Source of the DNA: Rebecca billardiae RCC1528 | Taxonomy: Eukaryota > Haptophyta | Reading direction: 5' to 3' | Length of the DNA stretch: 64,000 bases | Assembly: GCA_965240325.2 (NCBI GenBank) | Contig: OZ251236.1 | Coordinates: 1,798,001 to 1,862,000 of the forward strand | In this document: piece after piece, positions 31,008-41,200 of the stretch | Numbering within the stretch: the first letter of the stretch is position 1 | Layout of the letters: every line of letters starts with the position of its first letter | Notes under the pieces: generated by a model | Told to the model about the DNA's origin: nothing | What the model saw: only the letters and a program-made list of their open reading frames with translations | Database searches by the model: none | Translations under genes and position numbers: made by a program

Positions 31008-31276
31008 GTGGCGCCGCCGTCGTGCACCTCGCCGATCTTCCTCGTCTTGCCCGTGTAGTACAGGATGCGCTCCGTCGTCGTCGTCTTGCCCGCGTCGATG
31101 TGCGCCATGATGCCAATGTTGCGGTACTTCTCGAGGGCGACGGTGCGGCCGGTGGTGGTGGTCATCACGGGCGAGGCGGCGGACGCGCGCGAGGCGGACA
31201 CGCGACTCCGGCTCACGGGCGCCGACGGCCCGCCGAAGCCGAGCGTCAGGCACGTCGCGGCGAACACGAGCATCAT
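28666..31276 (-). CDS. Translation elongation factor G, plastid type
   Basis: Exons are 31276-29900, 29652-29272 and 29136-28666 (742 aa; exon sum 2,229 nt; stop TAG). Introns are 247 bp (begins GTGCAG) and 135 bp (begins GTGCGC). The G domain has [12 protein letters not shown] (P-loop), RGITITSAA (G2), DTPGHVDF (G3) and NKMD (G4). Domains III-V follow, with [11 protein letters not shown] and the C-terminal [20 protein letters not shown] drives ribosome translocation with GTP hydrolysis. Two adjacent ATGs begin [16 protein letters not shown], a signal peptide, followed by a Ser/Arg-rich stretch, so the protein is probably plastid-imported. The bacterial-type sequence excludes cytosolic EF2. 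It is divergent from the next gene, 307 bp apart. Confidence 0.94.
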
Positions 31277-31583
31277 GGTCGCGCCCGGCCGGAGAGAGCG
31301 AGAGTCTCCAGCACCTTCACCGGCCACGTGATGAGCCCCAGCAGATTGTTTTGATGCCCGCGCGAGCGCTCTCTTGCGCCAACGCGGCCGGACGGCCGCG
31401 ATGACGTTGATTTCCGCGTTCGCGCGACCGAGGCCCGCGATTCCCGTGCCCAGCCACAGTCCGGGCCCCCGATGTCTCACTCCCGGACTGGTCGACCAAC
31501 GGTGATGGACTTCGGCGAGGCTATTCGGCCTGCGGAGGGTCGCGGAGCGCGCGCGCGTTCTTATCCCGAGTGCCGGTTGACCG
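31277..31583. promoter_or_regulatory. Bidirectional promoter, EF-G / Pro-rich membrane protein
   Basis: 307 bp between divergent starts. I see no recognisable core element; the AT-richest patch is around 31325-31360. Confidence 0.4.
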
Positions 31584-32303
31584 ATGCGCCGTCGACCGCA
31601 CGCCGTCGCGCTCGGCGTGATGGGGGTGCTCGCGCTGGCGCGAGCGGCTCCGACGGCGCCTGTCTCAGGCGATGGCTCCTCCGTCGACTGGCGCAAGTTC
31701 ATCCCCGACGCCATCCGCGGCATGATGCCGCCGGAGGACGGGAGCGCGGACGGCGGCGGCAAGGGCAAGAAGTCCAAGTGGAAGCCGGCGCCCAACTCGA
31801 CCGCCAACAAGTCGGCGTGGATACCGGAGCCGTTCCGTAAGCCGTCGCCGCCTCCTGCCCCCCAGATCCCGCCGCCGGCACCGGCACCGCCGCCTCCGCC
31901 GCCCGCGTCGACCCCGCCGCCGACACCGCTCCCCGGGGCGCCCCCGCCGACGCCTCTGCCCCGGGCGCCGCCGCCGACAAGCCCGCCTCCCGCGGACACG
32001 GTGCTCCTGCAGGCCTCGGCACGCGTGCAGGTGCGTGGCGATGGCAGCCGCTCCGGCCTGAGCGCGCGCGCCGCCAGCCTTCTCCCGGGCGTGCTCATCA
32101 TCTCCGCCGGGGCGGCCATCGGCTACGCGGCCGCCAAGCGCGCTGCCCTCGGCTCGCGCCTTCCGCAGGCGGTGCGCGACCGGGTCTCGTCGGGCGGGAT
32201 CGAAGGCGGCCTCGCGCGCGCCACGCTGCTTGGGCCGTCCGAGGGCCTGGAGGTCGCCGACCACTACCAGCAGCTCGTCACCGACCGCGGCACTCCGCTG
32301 TGA
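31584..32303 (+). CDS. Secreted or membrane protein with Pro-rich linker
   Basis: Single exon, 239 aa. A signal peptide ([16 protein letters not shown]) is followed by a short polar domain with [14 protein letters not shown], a linker of about 60 residues made of Pro, Ala, Ser and Thr, and a hydrophobic segment [19 protein letters not shown] that looks like a membrane span. The C-terminal ~60 residues are polar. I do not recognise the family. The Pro-rich part may be hydroxylated and glycosylated if it traverses the secretory pathway; plastid envelope location is another possibility. Confidence 0.65.
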   Translation: MRRRPHAVALGVMGVLALARAAPTAPVSGDGSSVDWRKFIPDAIRGMMPPEDGSADGGGKGKKSKWKPAPNSTANKSAWIPEPFRKPSPPPAPQIPPPAPAPPPPPPASTPPPTPLPGAPPPTPLPRAPPPTSPPPADTVLLQASARVQVRGDGSRSGLSARAASLLPGVLIISAGAAIGYAAAKRAALGSRLPQAVRDRVSSGGIEGGLARATLLGPSEGLEVADHYQQLVTDRGTPL

Positions 32304-32606
32304 AGTGTTGTAACGGCAAGGCGTCTTATACAGTCTGGGAGCTCTGACTGCGAGTGAAATGTTTGTTTGAGTTGAGTCATCAGTGCCTGTGTCTTTAAAT
32401 CATAGAATTAGTCAAGGGCCTTGGTTGAGTGTTAGCTCGTGAAGCGATGAATTAGAATGGATTAGAATGTTGAGCGCAAGTTCCGGTGGCTGGCGGTGAG
32501 TTTCGTGAATCGGCAATCGCCAGACCGTCACGCCGCTGACTGAGTGTGACTCTTACGCCCGAGGACGGCGGGCGCGCCCGCGGACGGGTGGGGGCGTCGG
32601 CAGGGG
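32304..32606. other. Intergenic region between tandem genes
   Basis: 303 bp of lower GC (TTTAAATCATAGAATTAG patch near 32394) between two plus-strand genes, serving as 3' flank and promoter. The pair GAATTAGAATG / GGATTAGAATG occurs at about 32448-32468. No gene. Confidence 0.5.
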
Positions 32607-33692
32607 GTGGAGCGAGCGCGCGGAGAGAGGGACAGCATGTCGACCGCCGACGAGGCGTCCATGTGTCGCATCTGCTGGGAGGCGCCCGAGGGCGACGCCG
32701 ACGCCGACGCCGCCGAGGGCGCCCAGAGCGCCGAGGCGCTCGTCTCGCCGTGCGAGTGCAAGGGCACGCAGAAGCACGTGCACCTCAGCTGCCTGCAGCG
32801 CTGGCGCGTGCACAGCGGCCGCCCCGGGCGCTGCCCGATCTGCCGCACCGCGTACACCGTGCCCCTCCTCCGCCGCGGCGTGCGCGCCGAGGCGACGCGC
32901 GCGCTGAGCTTTGCGACGCGGCTCGCCCTCGTCGTGGGCACGGCGATGCTGCTGCTGCCGCCGCACGTCTCGCTCACGGCCGTCGCGCTCGGCGCGATGG
33001 CGTGGCACATGCGCGCGCTGCTCCTCGCGCCCATCGCCTGGCACTGCGACCCCGTCCCCGGCCTGCACGCCGGGCAGCTGCTCGTGGCCACGCAGCACGT
33101 CCCGCCCACATCCATCTTCCACCGCTCGGTGGTGCTGCTCACGGCCTACTCGGCCGACGGGGGCGCGGCGGGGCTGATCGTCAACGCGCTCGAGCCTGCG
33201 CGCGAGGAGGCGGCGGCGCGTGAGGCCGAGGGCGCGCAGCCGCGCCCCGCGCGCATGCCGCGCGCGATGGGCGTGGGCGGGCCGATCGCCCCGGGGCAGG
33301 TGCACACGCTGCTGCGGCTGCGCGCGCGCGAGCAGGATCAGGATCAGGATCAGGATCAGGATCAGGCCGGGGGGCAGCGGCTGGGCGGCGCGGCGCTGGG
33401 CGCGCACGACGCCGACGCCGATGGGCTCGAGGAGCTGCTGCCGGGCGTGGCCGTGCGCATGCGACCCCCGTGGCCGCGCGACGGCGCGCCCGCGCCGCCC
33501 GGCACCGCCTTTGAGTTTGAGCTGCTCGGCCGAGCGAGCTGGGCGCCGCGCCAGCTCGACAGCGAGCTGCGGCGCGGCGCGTGGCTCCTGTGCGCGGCCG
33601 ACGCGCACCTCGTCTTCGAGGCGCCGCGCGCGACGCTGTGGCAGGTGCTCGCGTCGGAGGGCTGGCGCCACCTGCCCGTGGGCGATGCGTGA
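32607..33692 (+). CDS. RING-CH (MARCH-like) membrane E3 ligase fused to a DUF179/AlgH domain
   Basis: Single exon, 361 aa; a second ATG at 32637 is also possible. A RING-CH finger occupies about residues 19-80: CRICWE, then CECKG, HVHLSCLQRW, and CPICRTAY, giving the C4HC3 pattern. Two hydrophobic segments follow (ATRLALVVGTAMLLL and SLTAVALGAMAWHM), as in MARCH-type ubiquitin ligases. The C-terminal ~210 residues match DUF179 (UPF0301/AlgH/YqgE): GQLLVATQHV, RSVVLLTAYSADGGAAGLIVN, then a GGPI turn and QLDSELRRGAWLLC...W at the end. A CAGGAT run (33333-33362) inserts Gln-Asp repeats inside that domain. DUF179 has no established biochemical function. Its fusion to an E3 module suggests a role in membrane-protein turnover (inference). 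Confidence 0.85.
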   Translation: MERARGERDSMSTADEASMCRICWEAPEGDADADAAEGAQSAEALVSPCECKGTQKHVHLSCLQRWRVHSGRPGRCPICRTAYTVPLLRRGVRAEATRALSFATRLALVVGTAMLLLPPHVSLTAVALGAMAWHMRALLLAPIAWHCDPVPGLHAGQLLVATQHVPPTSIFHRSVVLLTAYSADGGAAGLIVNALEPAREEAAAREAEGAQPRPARMPRAMGVGGPIAPGQVHTLLRLRAREQDQDQDQDQDQAGGQRLGGAALGAHDADADGLEELLPGVAVRMRPPWPRDGAPAPPGTAFEFELLGRASWAPRQLDSELRRGAWLLCAADAHLVFEAPRATLWQVLASEGWRHLPVGDA

Positions 33693-34046
33693 CGCGCGGC
33701 GCACTCGATGGCGCACGCCACCACCTGGCAGCGCTTTGTCCGAGGCGGCGCGACCGAGTTTTACTATACTAGAACTAGTCTTATTATAGCTGCTGCACCG
33801 CGCTGACTGCGACGCTGTGGCGCGCACGTCAACATGTTGAGCGACTGCTAATTCTATGCGCGCATGATGTCGTACGTAGACGTAGTACTAGATGCCGCCT
33901 CTGACTTAGTAACCGAGTAAGAGCCGTGATATATATATATATATATGTCTAGCCGTCCTAGCGAACGCCGACGCCAACTGCTGGCCGAAGGTGGGCACGC
34001 CGCCTGGCATGTCGATGCCGAGGCGGCTGCCTGTGTTCCTACTCAG

Positions 34047-34212
34047 TGGGATTTACGTGTCCTCATGCAAAGGCGAGCGGCAGCAGATGCGGTGGGCATG
34101 CCGCTCGCCGTCGACGAGACGCGGTGCGTTGGGATTTACGTGTCCTCATGCAAAGGCGAGCGGCAGCAGATGCGGTGGGCATGCCGCTCGCCGTCGACGA
34201 GACGCGGTGCGT
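34047..34212. repeat. Perfect 83-bp tandem duplication with internal hairpin
   Basis: 34047-34129 and 34130-34212 are identical. Each unit contains the perfect inverted repeat GCGAGCGGCA / TGCCGCTCGC (34073-34082 with 34099-34108; 34156-34165 with 34182-34191), able to form a 10-bp stem with a 16-nt loop. Confidence 0.95.
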
Positions 34213-34769
34213 GAGAGATCCCGCGTCGTGACGTCCGCTGACGGAAGGCTGAGCGCCTGCGGACTCGTCGACAATGAACCTCCACCTGACCGCCCGGGAG
34301 CAGCACTGCTGGGGACCCAACCTGAAAAACCCAACCGTGTTGGGACGCAGGGGGTCGCATGAGCCCTAAGTGCAGCGCCGCAAGACCGGGCGGTCGGACG
34401 GCGGGTGTTGTGATCCTGCCGCCCGAGCACCAGACCAACGGGCCCTGGGTGGGCGGGTTGCCGAAAGATGTTGGTCGGTGCACGCGACGCGCCACCCGCG
34501 TGCGAGCCGCAGCCGCCGGCGACGCAGGACGCGACATGGCTGGATGCCCGCGCCACGGCTGCAGAGCCCGAGAAGCCGATGATGGCGATCGGAGATCTTT
34601 GGCCGGTAACAGAAAATGCCGGACGGACTGTTTGTCCGGGAGCAGCTCGTTGAGGCCATGGTCCGGTAGAGGGCGATGGAGCTGATGAGCGGCGCTGGCG
34701 CCTGGCGTCCGTGTCGTCCTCTTGGCTCTTAGAGTCTTAGACAATCAGTTATTGTACCAATAATAACCC

Positions 34770-34772
<3 letters not shown>

Positions 34773-34834
<62 letters not shown>
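34773..34834. repeat. (TA)n microsatellite
   Basis: Uninterrupted TA dinucleotides, about 62 bp. Confidence 0.95.
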
Positions 34835-34836
<2 letters not shown>

Positions 34837-34880
34837 TGACGATATATATCGTCGTCGTCATCGATGCTGACCTGCCAGAG

Positions 34881-34930
34881 CAGTGATGAGATCTATACCA
34901 CCTGCCAGTGATGAGATCTATACCACCTGC
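34881..34930. repeat. Perfect 25-bp tandem duplication
   Basis: 34881-34905 and 34906-34930 are identical (unit begins CAGTGATGAGATC). It starts 7 bp beyond the stop codon of the TIR-like gene, so it would lie in that gene's 3' UTR. Confidence 0.95.
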
Positions 34931-34936
34931 TGCGCA

Positions 34937-37760
34937 TTACTGCTGCTGATCGTCGTCGGGCGGGCGCGATTGCACCCAGGCGCCCGAGGGCGTGCCCGTG
35001 GGCCGCGGCGCCGGAACACGCGCGCGTGAGCCGTTGGATGCCCAGCTTTGCCCGCTGTCGAAGAGGCTGCAGCTCGACTTGCGCGACCCACTCGCACGCT
35101 GGCCGCTGTCGAGAGCACGCTGCACTTGATCGCTCACGCTCGGCAGGTGCGGCTGCTCGCTCGCCCCGCGCAAAGACGCCGAGGCAGAAATGTCGCGGAC
35201 CTCGCCGTGCGTCGCGTGGCCGCTGTCGTCGGAGGCTTGGGGCGAGGGCGCAGCCGCGCGCGCCGACATGTGCGCGATGCGCACAATGGTCGAGCACGAG
35301 CCGTCGGCCAAGCTGCTGTTGATCAGGCCGCTCTCCAGCGTGGCCTCGGGCAGCAGCGGGCTGCCCAGCAGCGGGCTGCCCAGCGCGCTGCCAAGGCGCA
35401 TCGACGAGCGCAGGCCACGCATGGACAGGCTGCCCTCCTCCTGCGCGCCAACCCGGCTGTTCAGCCCGCGCAGCGCGTGGCGCACGCGCTCGTTGAACGC
35501 CTCCGCGCCACCGGAGGACGCCTGGATCACCGCCAGCAGCCGCTCCGTGTCCGACTGCAGCGTGCAGCCCGACTCCATCACGTCGAAGTTGTCGAGGTAG
35601 TCGTCCAGCTCCCACCGGTACCCGCTCTCCACGTCCGACGCCGAGGCGGCGGAGCCGAGCAAGGTTGGCGCGGGGTGGGCGTGCGGGTGGGCGTGTGTGC
35701 CGCCGCTGGTGTCGAAGGGGAGGACCGCGCTGGCTCGCGCCGCGGCGCCCGCGTCGGTGGCCGGCGTCTGCGCTCCGGGCGCGCCTTCCGGCCACACCAC
35801 GGCCGGGTCGTGCCGCGCGTGGGGCGACGAGGGGCCCCCCTCCGGCACGGACGAGCGGCGCGGCAGCCTGCCGGCCGAGGCCACAGACGCGAGCTCGCAC
35901 AGCTCGATGCGCGCCCTGTCGCCGCCCATGTTGAGGAAGATGAAGAGCTCGACGACGCTGCGGGGCGCGGCGGAGAGGGGACGGGCGCGCGCGCGCGCGC
36001 GGCGTGGGGGCCGGTGGGCTCGGCGCGCGCGCGAGACAGCGCGAGGGCGGCGCGTGCGGCCGCCCCTTCCGTCCGGCGGCGCGGCGGCGGCGCGGCGGCG
36101 CGGCGGCGATACGGCGCGCGGCGGCTTGGCTCGCGCGCGCGCACCACCACAGCCGCGTGAGCAGCGTGGGCCCCATCAGCACGACGAGCTTCTGGCAGCC
36201 GGCCAGGTAGAGCGGCAGACACGGCAGCGAGTCCGAGATGTGCAGCGGGTCGAGGCACGCCTTGTCCAGCCACACCACCGGCTCGCGCCGGTTGGTGGCG
36301 ACAAACTGCACGCGCCACGCCTGCAGCGCCTGCCACTTCTCAGAAGCGTCGTCGTGCCACGAGTGCGTGACGAAGGCGTCGACGTCGCCGAAGCCGGCTC
36401 GGCGCGAGCGCGCGTGCAGCGCGGGCGCGGACGCCGCGCTCTGCATCTCGTCCTCGGCCACCAGGTCGAGCCGGATGCCGCGGAACGTGGCGAGCGCCAG
36501 CTCGTGCACCTCGTGCACGGGGCGCGAGTTGAGCAGCGCGGCGATGCCCGCCGCGACGCTCGCCGGCTCGCCGTGCGAGTCGAGCCACGCGTGCAGCGCC
36601 GTCCTGCGGCTCGGCGTGAGCAGCGCCGCCAGCAGCACCGCCTCCGCCATCGCGACGTACCTGCACACCAAGGCGACGCGCTGGTTCGCCCACAGCTGCG
36701 CCGCGGGCTGGCTGAGGTGGAAGAGCAGGGCAAAGCCGCACAGCAGCAGCGCAAACGACGCGTACGCACGGCGCACGGCGCGCCACAGCCCGTCGAGCTG
36801 CACGCGCGACGGGCTGTGCAGCCTGGACAGGATCTCCCGGATCAGCGCGAGCGCGACGGCCGCGCCGCCCGCCAGCACGCCCAGCGTGCCGATCTCGAAC
36901 CAGCACGGCACGAGCGGCAGCTCGGCGCCGCCGACGCGGCCGGTGTCTGCCGAGGCGGGGCAGCTCGGGTACGCGCTCAGCACGAGCGCCATCAGCTGGA
37001 CGCTCGCCCAGAGGTACCCCCCGAAGAGCAGCGTCGCGAGCAGCATGAACGCGTGCATCGTGTGCCGGATGTGCGCCACGTCGGTGGGCAGCAGCGAGAG
37101 CATCAGCACGGCCGCGCCCGGGAACAGCAGCGTCGCGCCGAGCGTGTTGGTGTACGCAATCTCGAGACCGGCGCCGGTCGCGCTGAGGACGACGCCCAGC
37201 GCGATCGTGGGGCGGTGCACGCGCGACGAGAAGCGGCGGCCCGCCAGCTTGGACGCCTCGAGCGCCGAGCGCACGCCCGCCTCCGTGCGCTCGGGCGGCG
37301 GCGGGCGCACGCCCGAGCGCCGCCGCTCGACAGAGGTCCGCTCGCGCGCGGCGGCGGAGGTCCGAGACCGCGGCCGCGACGACCAGCGCCGGCCCAGGCC
37401 AAAGAGCGAGAGCTCGAACGAGCCCTTCTTGCGCACGCGCTTCTGTGACCGGCTTCGCTCCCCCAGCACCCGCGCTGACTGCGACCTCGCGCCAGGCAGC
37501 CCCTTGCGCGCCGCCCCTGAGCGCGCCTGCTGCGCGCTCGACGCTCTCTCGCGGCTGATCGCCCCCGATGGCACGGGCGCCGTCGCGGCTCTCTCGCGGC
37601 TGATCGCCCCCGACGCCACGGCCGCCGTCGCGATGCTGCCCGTGCCCCCCCCAGGGCGGGCCTCAGCGTTCGGAGCCGCAGGAGCGCGGGCCGGCATGCC
37701 GCGCTCGGCAGTCGGCAGAAGGGCGAGCCTCGCGCTCGGCGCGGCAATGCACGTGCCCAA
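34937..37760 (-). CDS. Multipass membrane protein with TIR-like domain
   Basis: Exons are 37760-36145 and 35957-34937 (878 aa; exon sum 2,637 nt). The 187-bp intron begins GTGCGC, ends CCGCAG and splits the Cys codon of RLWCVVELF. The first ~180 residues are basic and Ser/Arg-rich with the near-duplicate GAISRERA. About six hydrophobic segments follow, including IALGVVLSATGAGLEIAY, MLLATLLFGGYLWASVQLMA and IGTLGVLAGGAAVALAL. Residues 457-560 look TIR-like: DAFVTHSWHDD, WLDKACLD, AGCQKLVVLMGP and WCVVEL. The Glu in WCxxEL is the position used by TIR NADases. The C-terminal ~320 residues are Ser-rich and probably disordered. A membrane-bound sensor with a TIR signalling domain is my inference. 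The start could also be the Met at 37697. Confidence 0.75.
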
Positions 37761-38231
37761 CCTAGGCGCTCAGCGCCAGCGGCTCGGCGCGCGCTGGCGT
37801 GTGCTGGGCCCGGCACCGTCGGGCGTCGGCCAGGCCGCCGCGCACGGTGGGGCGTTGATGGCGCAGGCACTGCCGACTAACTACCCTCGCCAGTCGCCCA
37901 CCCTGGTCCGACAACTAGTCATTATGAGCGTTACGCTCGACACCGCTTGAACGTCTCTCTACAGTCCTGTACTAATTTGAAGCACACTCAGCTCAGATAC
38001 CAATCAGACTCTCACCTTATTGGCGAAGACCGTTTGGCGGAAGCTGCGCGCGGTTCATCGAATATATGGGATGGGCCTGACTGGGCGGTATCCGTGGCTG
38101 CGGGTAAAATCGGTTGCCGCGAGGCTTAAGACTCGCCTACAAACCTTCTAGAAGAAAAGGGGTATTATCTCGTCACACCGGGCTTGGTGGGCAGCCCGGT
38201 GTGACGAGCTCGCTCAAAGTGCTCCACAACC
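37761..38231. promoter_or_regulatory. Bidirectional region, TIR-like gene / giant receptor gene
   Basis: 471 bp between divergent starts. It is AT-richer at 37960-38060 than the flanks and contains a perfect 16-bp inverted repeat close to the giant gene's ATG. The repeat could act in DNA or as a 5'-UTR hairpin. Confidence 0.45.
38169..38208. repeat. Perfect 16-bp hairpin upstream of the giant gene
   Basis: CTCGTCACACCGGGCT (38169-38184) and AGCCCGGTGTGACGAG (38193-38208) are exact inverse complements separated by 8 nt. The right arm ends 23 bp before the ATG at 38232. Confidence 0.95.
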
Positions 38232-41200
38232 ATGGGCGTTCTGGCCCTCGGGCTGGGCCTAACGGCGCTCGTCGTCTCGGCCGTGCACCCGGGCCCGCTG
38301 CTGGGCGTGGGCAGTCCGGGCACATTGACATCGATTGTGTCTGGCACGACTCACACCTGTGTCCTCGACGACACCGGCGCGGTGAAATGGTGCGCTCGCG
38401 CCATCGCGCGCGCGCCGGCGCCGCCATCGCGCCGCTGATCAGCGGCCGCGGCGCGCGTGCGATGCGCGCGCGACGCTTGCTGCGCCGAGCAGCTTCGGCC
38501 TCGGCAGCTCCGGCCAGCTAGGCTATGACGACACCGTCGACCGCGGCGACGACCCGAACGAGCTCGGCGCCAACCTGCCCTTCCTGTCGATGCCGGACGG
38601 CACCACGGTGGCCGACCTGTCTGCGGGCGGCGCGCACTCGTGCGCGGTGCTCTCGGACGCGACGGTCAGATGGTGCGTCTCCCGCGCGCGCGCAGCGGCG
38701 GCCACCACCGCCCGTCCCACCCCGCTCCGCGAGGCGTGCATCGCGCCGCCCACACCGCGCGTTTGTGCACGCGCACGCGCCGCCCGCCCGCCTCGCACCG
38801 CCATCAGTTGGGGCGCCAACGACCAAGGCCAGCTCGGCACGGGCGACAAGACGGCCGCCGGCGACGGCGCCGGCCGAGCGATGGGCAACACGCTGCCCGC
38901 GGTCAACCTGGGCGGCTCCGCCACGCCGCACGCCGTGCGCTGCGGCTCGTTGCACACGTGTGCGCTCACGAGCATCTCGTCGGTGCTGGGCGTGCAGTGC
39001 TGGGGCGACGCGAGCAAGGGCCAGCTGGGGTACGAGGCGAACTCGGACCTGAGCACGCCCGGGGGGCACGTCGATCTGGGCACGGGGCTCACGCTCAGCG
39101 CGTTCGACACGCACTTCGGCGTGCACAACTGCGCCGTTTTCTCCGACGGCAGTGTCAAGTGGTGCGCGCGCGCGTGCTCTTGTCTCGGCGCGCCGCCGCC
39201 CTTTGGCCGCGGTGCGCTCGGCTCCACGCGCGCGCGCGCCTGCCCCGCCCCCGCCCGCACCCTCCCGCGCGCGCGATCGCGCAGCTGGGGTGACAACGCC
39301 GGCGGGCAGCTCGGCACGGGCGACAAGTCGCGCTACGGCCGCACCCCGAACACGATGGGCGACGACCTGCCGTTTGCGCTCGGCTCGGGCGCGGCCGAGG
39401 TGCGCGTGGGCAGTGAGCACTCCTGCGCGCGGCTGAGCGCAGGCGGGCTCAAGTGCTGGGGCGCGGGGACGAGCGGCGCGCTGGGCTCGGCCGCCACGGC
39501 CGACATCACCGACCCCTCGCTCTCGCCCGTCATCGGGCTGGGCTCGGCCCTCAGCCCCACCTCGCACTCTGCTGGCCTCAGCTTTGGGTGCGCCGTGCTC
39601 ACGGGCGGGCTGCTCAAGTGGTGTGCGCGGCAGTGGCGCCCCGCGCGCGAGCGGCGCGCGCGTGGTGTGCCTGCGCGCGCGCTCGTCACGCGCTCGACCG
39701 TCGCCCCGCGTCGCCCGCTCGCCCTCGGCCGACCACGCACGCCGCCTGCGCTGACCCGCCGCACGGCGCACGCGCGCTCGCGCGTGCGTGGTCGGGTCTG
39801 CGCGCGCGTCGCAGCTGGGGCGCGGCCGCCGAGGGTCAGCTGGGCACGGGAGACACGGCCGACCGCGGCGACGCGTCCAACGAGCTGGGCGACTTCCTCC
39901 CGCCGGTCTCGCTCGGCACGGGCCTCACGGCGGTGATGGTGGCCGCGGGCGAGACTGCGGCGTGCGCGCTGCTCAGCAGCGGCTCCTTCAAGTGGTGCGC
40001 GCGCGCGCTGGTGCGCACGCGCGCCAAGGCCCGCCGAGACGCGCGCTTCGTGCACTCGCCGCCGTCGGTGGCGGGCCGCGTGCGCGCGCGCCCGGCTCGC
40101 GTGGCGTGGCGGGATGGGGCCGTGCGGGCTGGCGCAGGGCGCAGTCCGCCAGGGCGCGCGCGCCTCGCGCCTCACGCCGCCGCGTGCGCCGCCTCGGCCC
40201 TGCCCCCGGGGCCCCGCTCCCTCCTGCTCCCGCCTCTGCGTGGCCGCCTCTGCGTGGCGCCACGCGCAGCTTTGGCAAAGCGGACAAGGGCCAGCTCGGC
40301 ACGGGCGACACTTCCAACCGCGGCGACACCGCGGGCACGCTGGGCGACTCGCTGCCTTCGGTCGCACTGACAGATGCGCCGCCACCGAGCCCGCCTGCGC
40401 CGCCGCCCTCACCGCCGCCGTCTCCGCCGCCGAGCCCACCGCCGAGCCCGCCGCCGAGCCCGCCGCCGAGCCCGCCGCCGTCACCGCCTCCGCCGAGCCC
40501 TCCGCCCTCGCCGCCACCGTCGCCGCCGCCCTCGCCGCCACCTTCGCCGCCGCCCTCGCCGCCGCCGAGCCCGCCGCCCTCGCCGCCGCCCAGCCCGCCG
40601 CCCTCGCCGCCGCCCAGCCCGCCGCCCAGCCCGCCGCCACCTTCGCCGCCGCCCTCGCCGCCGCCGTCGCCGCCCCCGAGCCCACCGCCGTCCCCACCGC
40701 CCTCGCCGCCTCCGTCCCCGCCACCGAGCCCACCGCCGAGCCCACCGCCCTCGCCTCCGCCTTCGCCGCCGCCTTCGCCGCCGCCCTCGCCGCCGCCGCC
40801 CAGCCCGCCTCCATCGCCACCGCCCTCGCCTCCGCCCAGCCCGCCGCCCAGCCCACCGCCACCTTCGCCGCCGCCCTCGCCGCCACCGTCGCCGCCGCCC
40901 TCGCCGCCGCCCTCGCCGCCGCCCAGCCCACCGCCCTCGCCACCGCCGAGCCCGCCGCCCTCGCCGCCGCCGAGCCCGCCGCCCTCGCCGCCGCCCTCGC
41001 CGCCGCCCAGCCCGCCGCCGCCCTCGCCGCCGCCCTCGCCGCCACCCTCGCCGCCACCGAGCCCACCGCCATCCCCACCGCCGTCGCCGCCTCCGTCGCC
41101 GCCACCGAGCCCACCGCCGCGCCCACCGCCCAGCCCGCCGCCGTCGCCACCGCCCTCGCCGCCGCCGAGCCCGCCGCCGAGCCCGCCGCCTCCATCGCCG

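Larger units (their letters stand above)
33693..34936. other. Gene-free region with tandem repeats and a (TA)n tract
   Basis: No supported gene. Contents: a short (TA)n at about 33930-33946, a perfect 83-bp tandem duplication at 34047-34212, a stretch of ordinary composition (34213-34740) whose open frames show no domains, a 62-bp (TA)n tract at 34773-34834 and a perfect 25-bp tandem duplication at 34881-34930, directly after the stop of the TIR-like gene. Confidence 0.6.

Noticed and set aside
33945-34685. Open frames across the 83-bp duplication and downstream
   Set aside because: Frames change between copies (83 is not a multiple of three) and show no domain.
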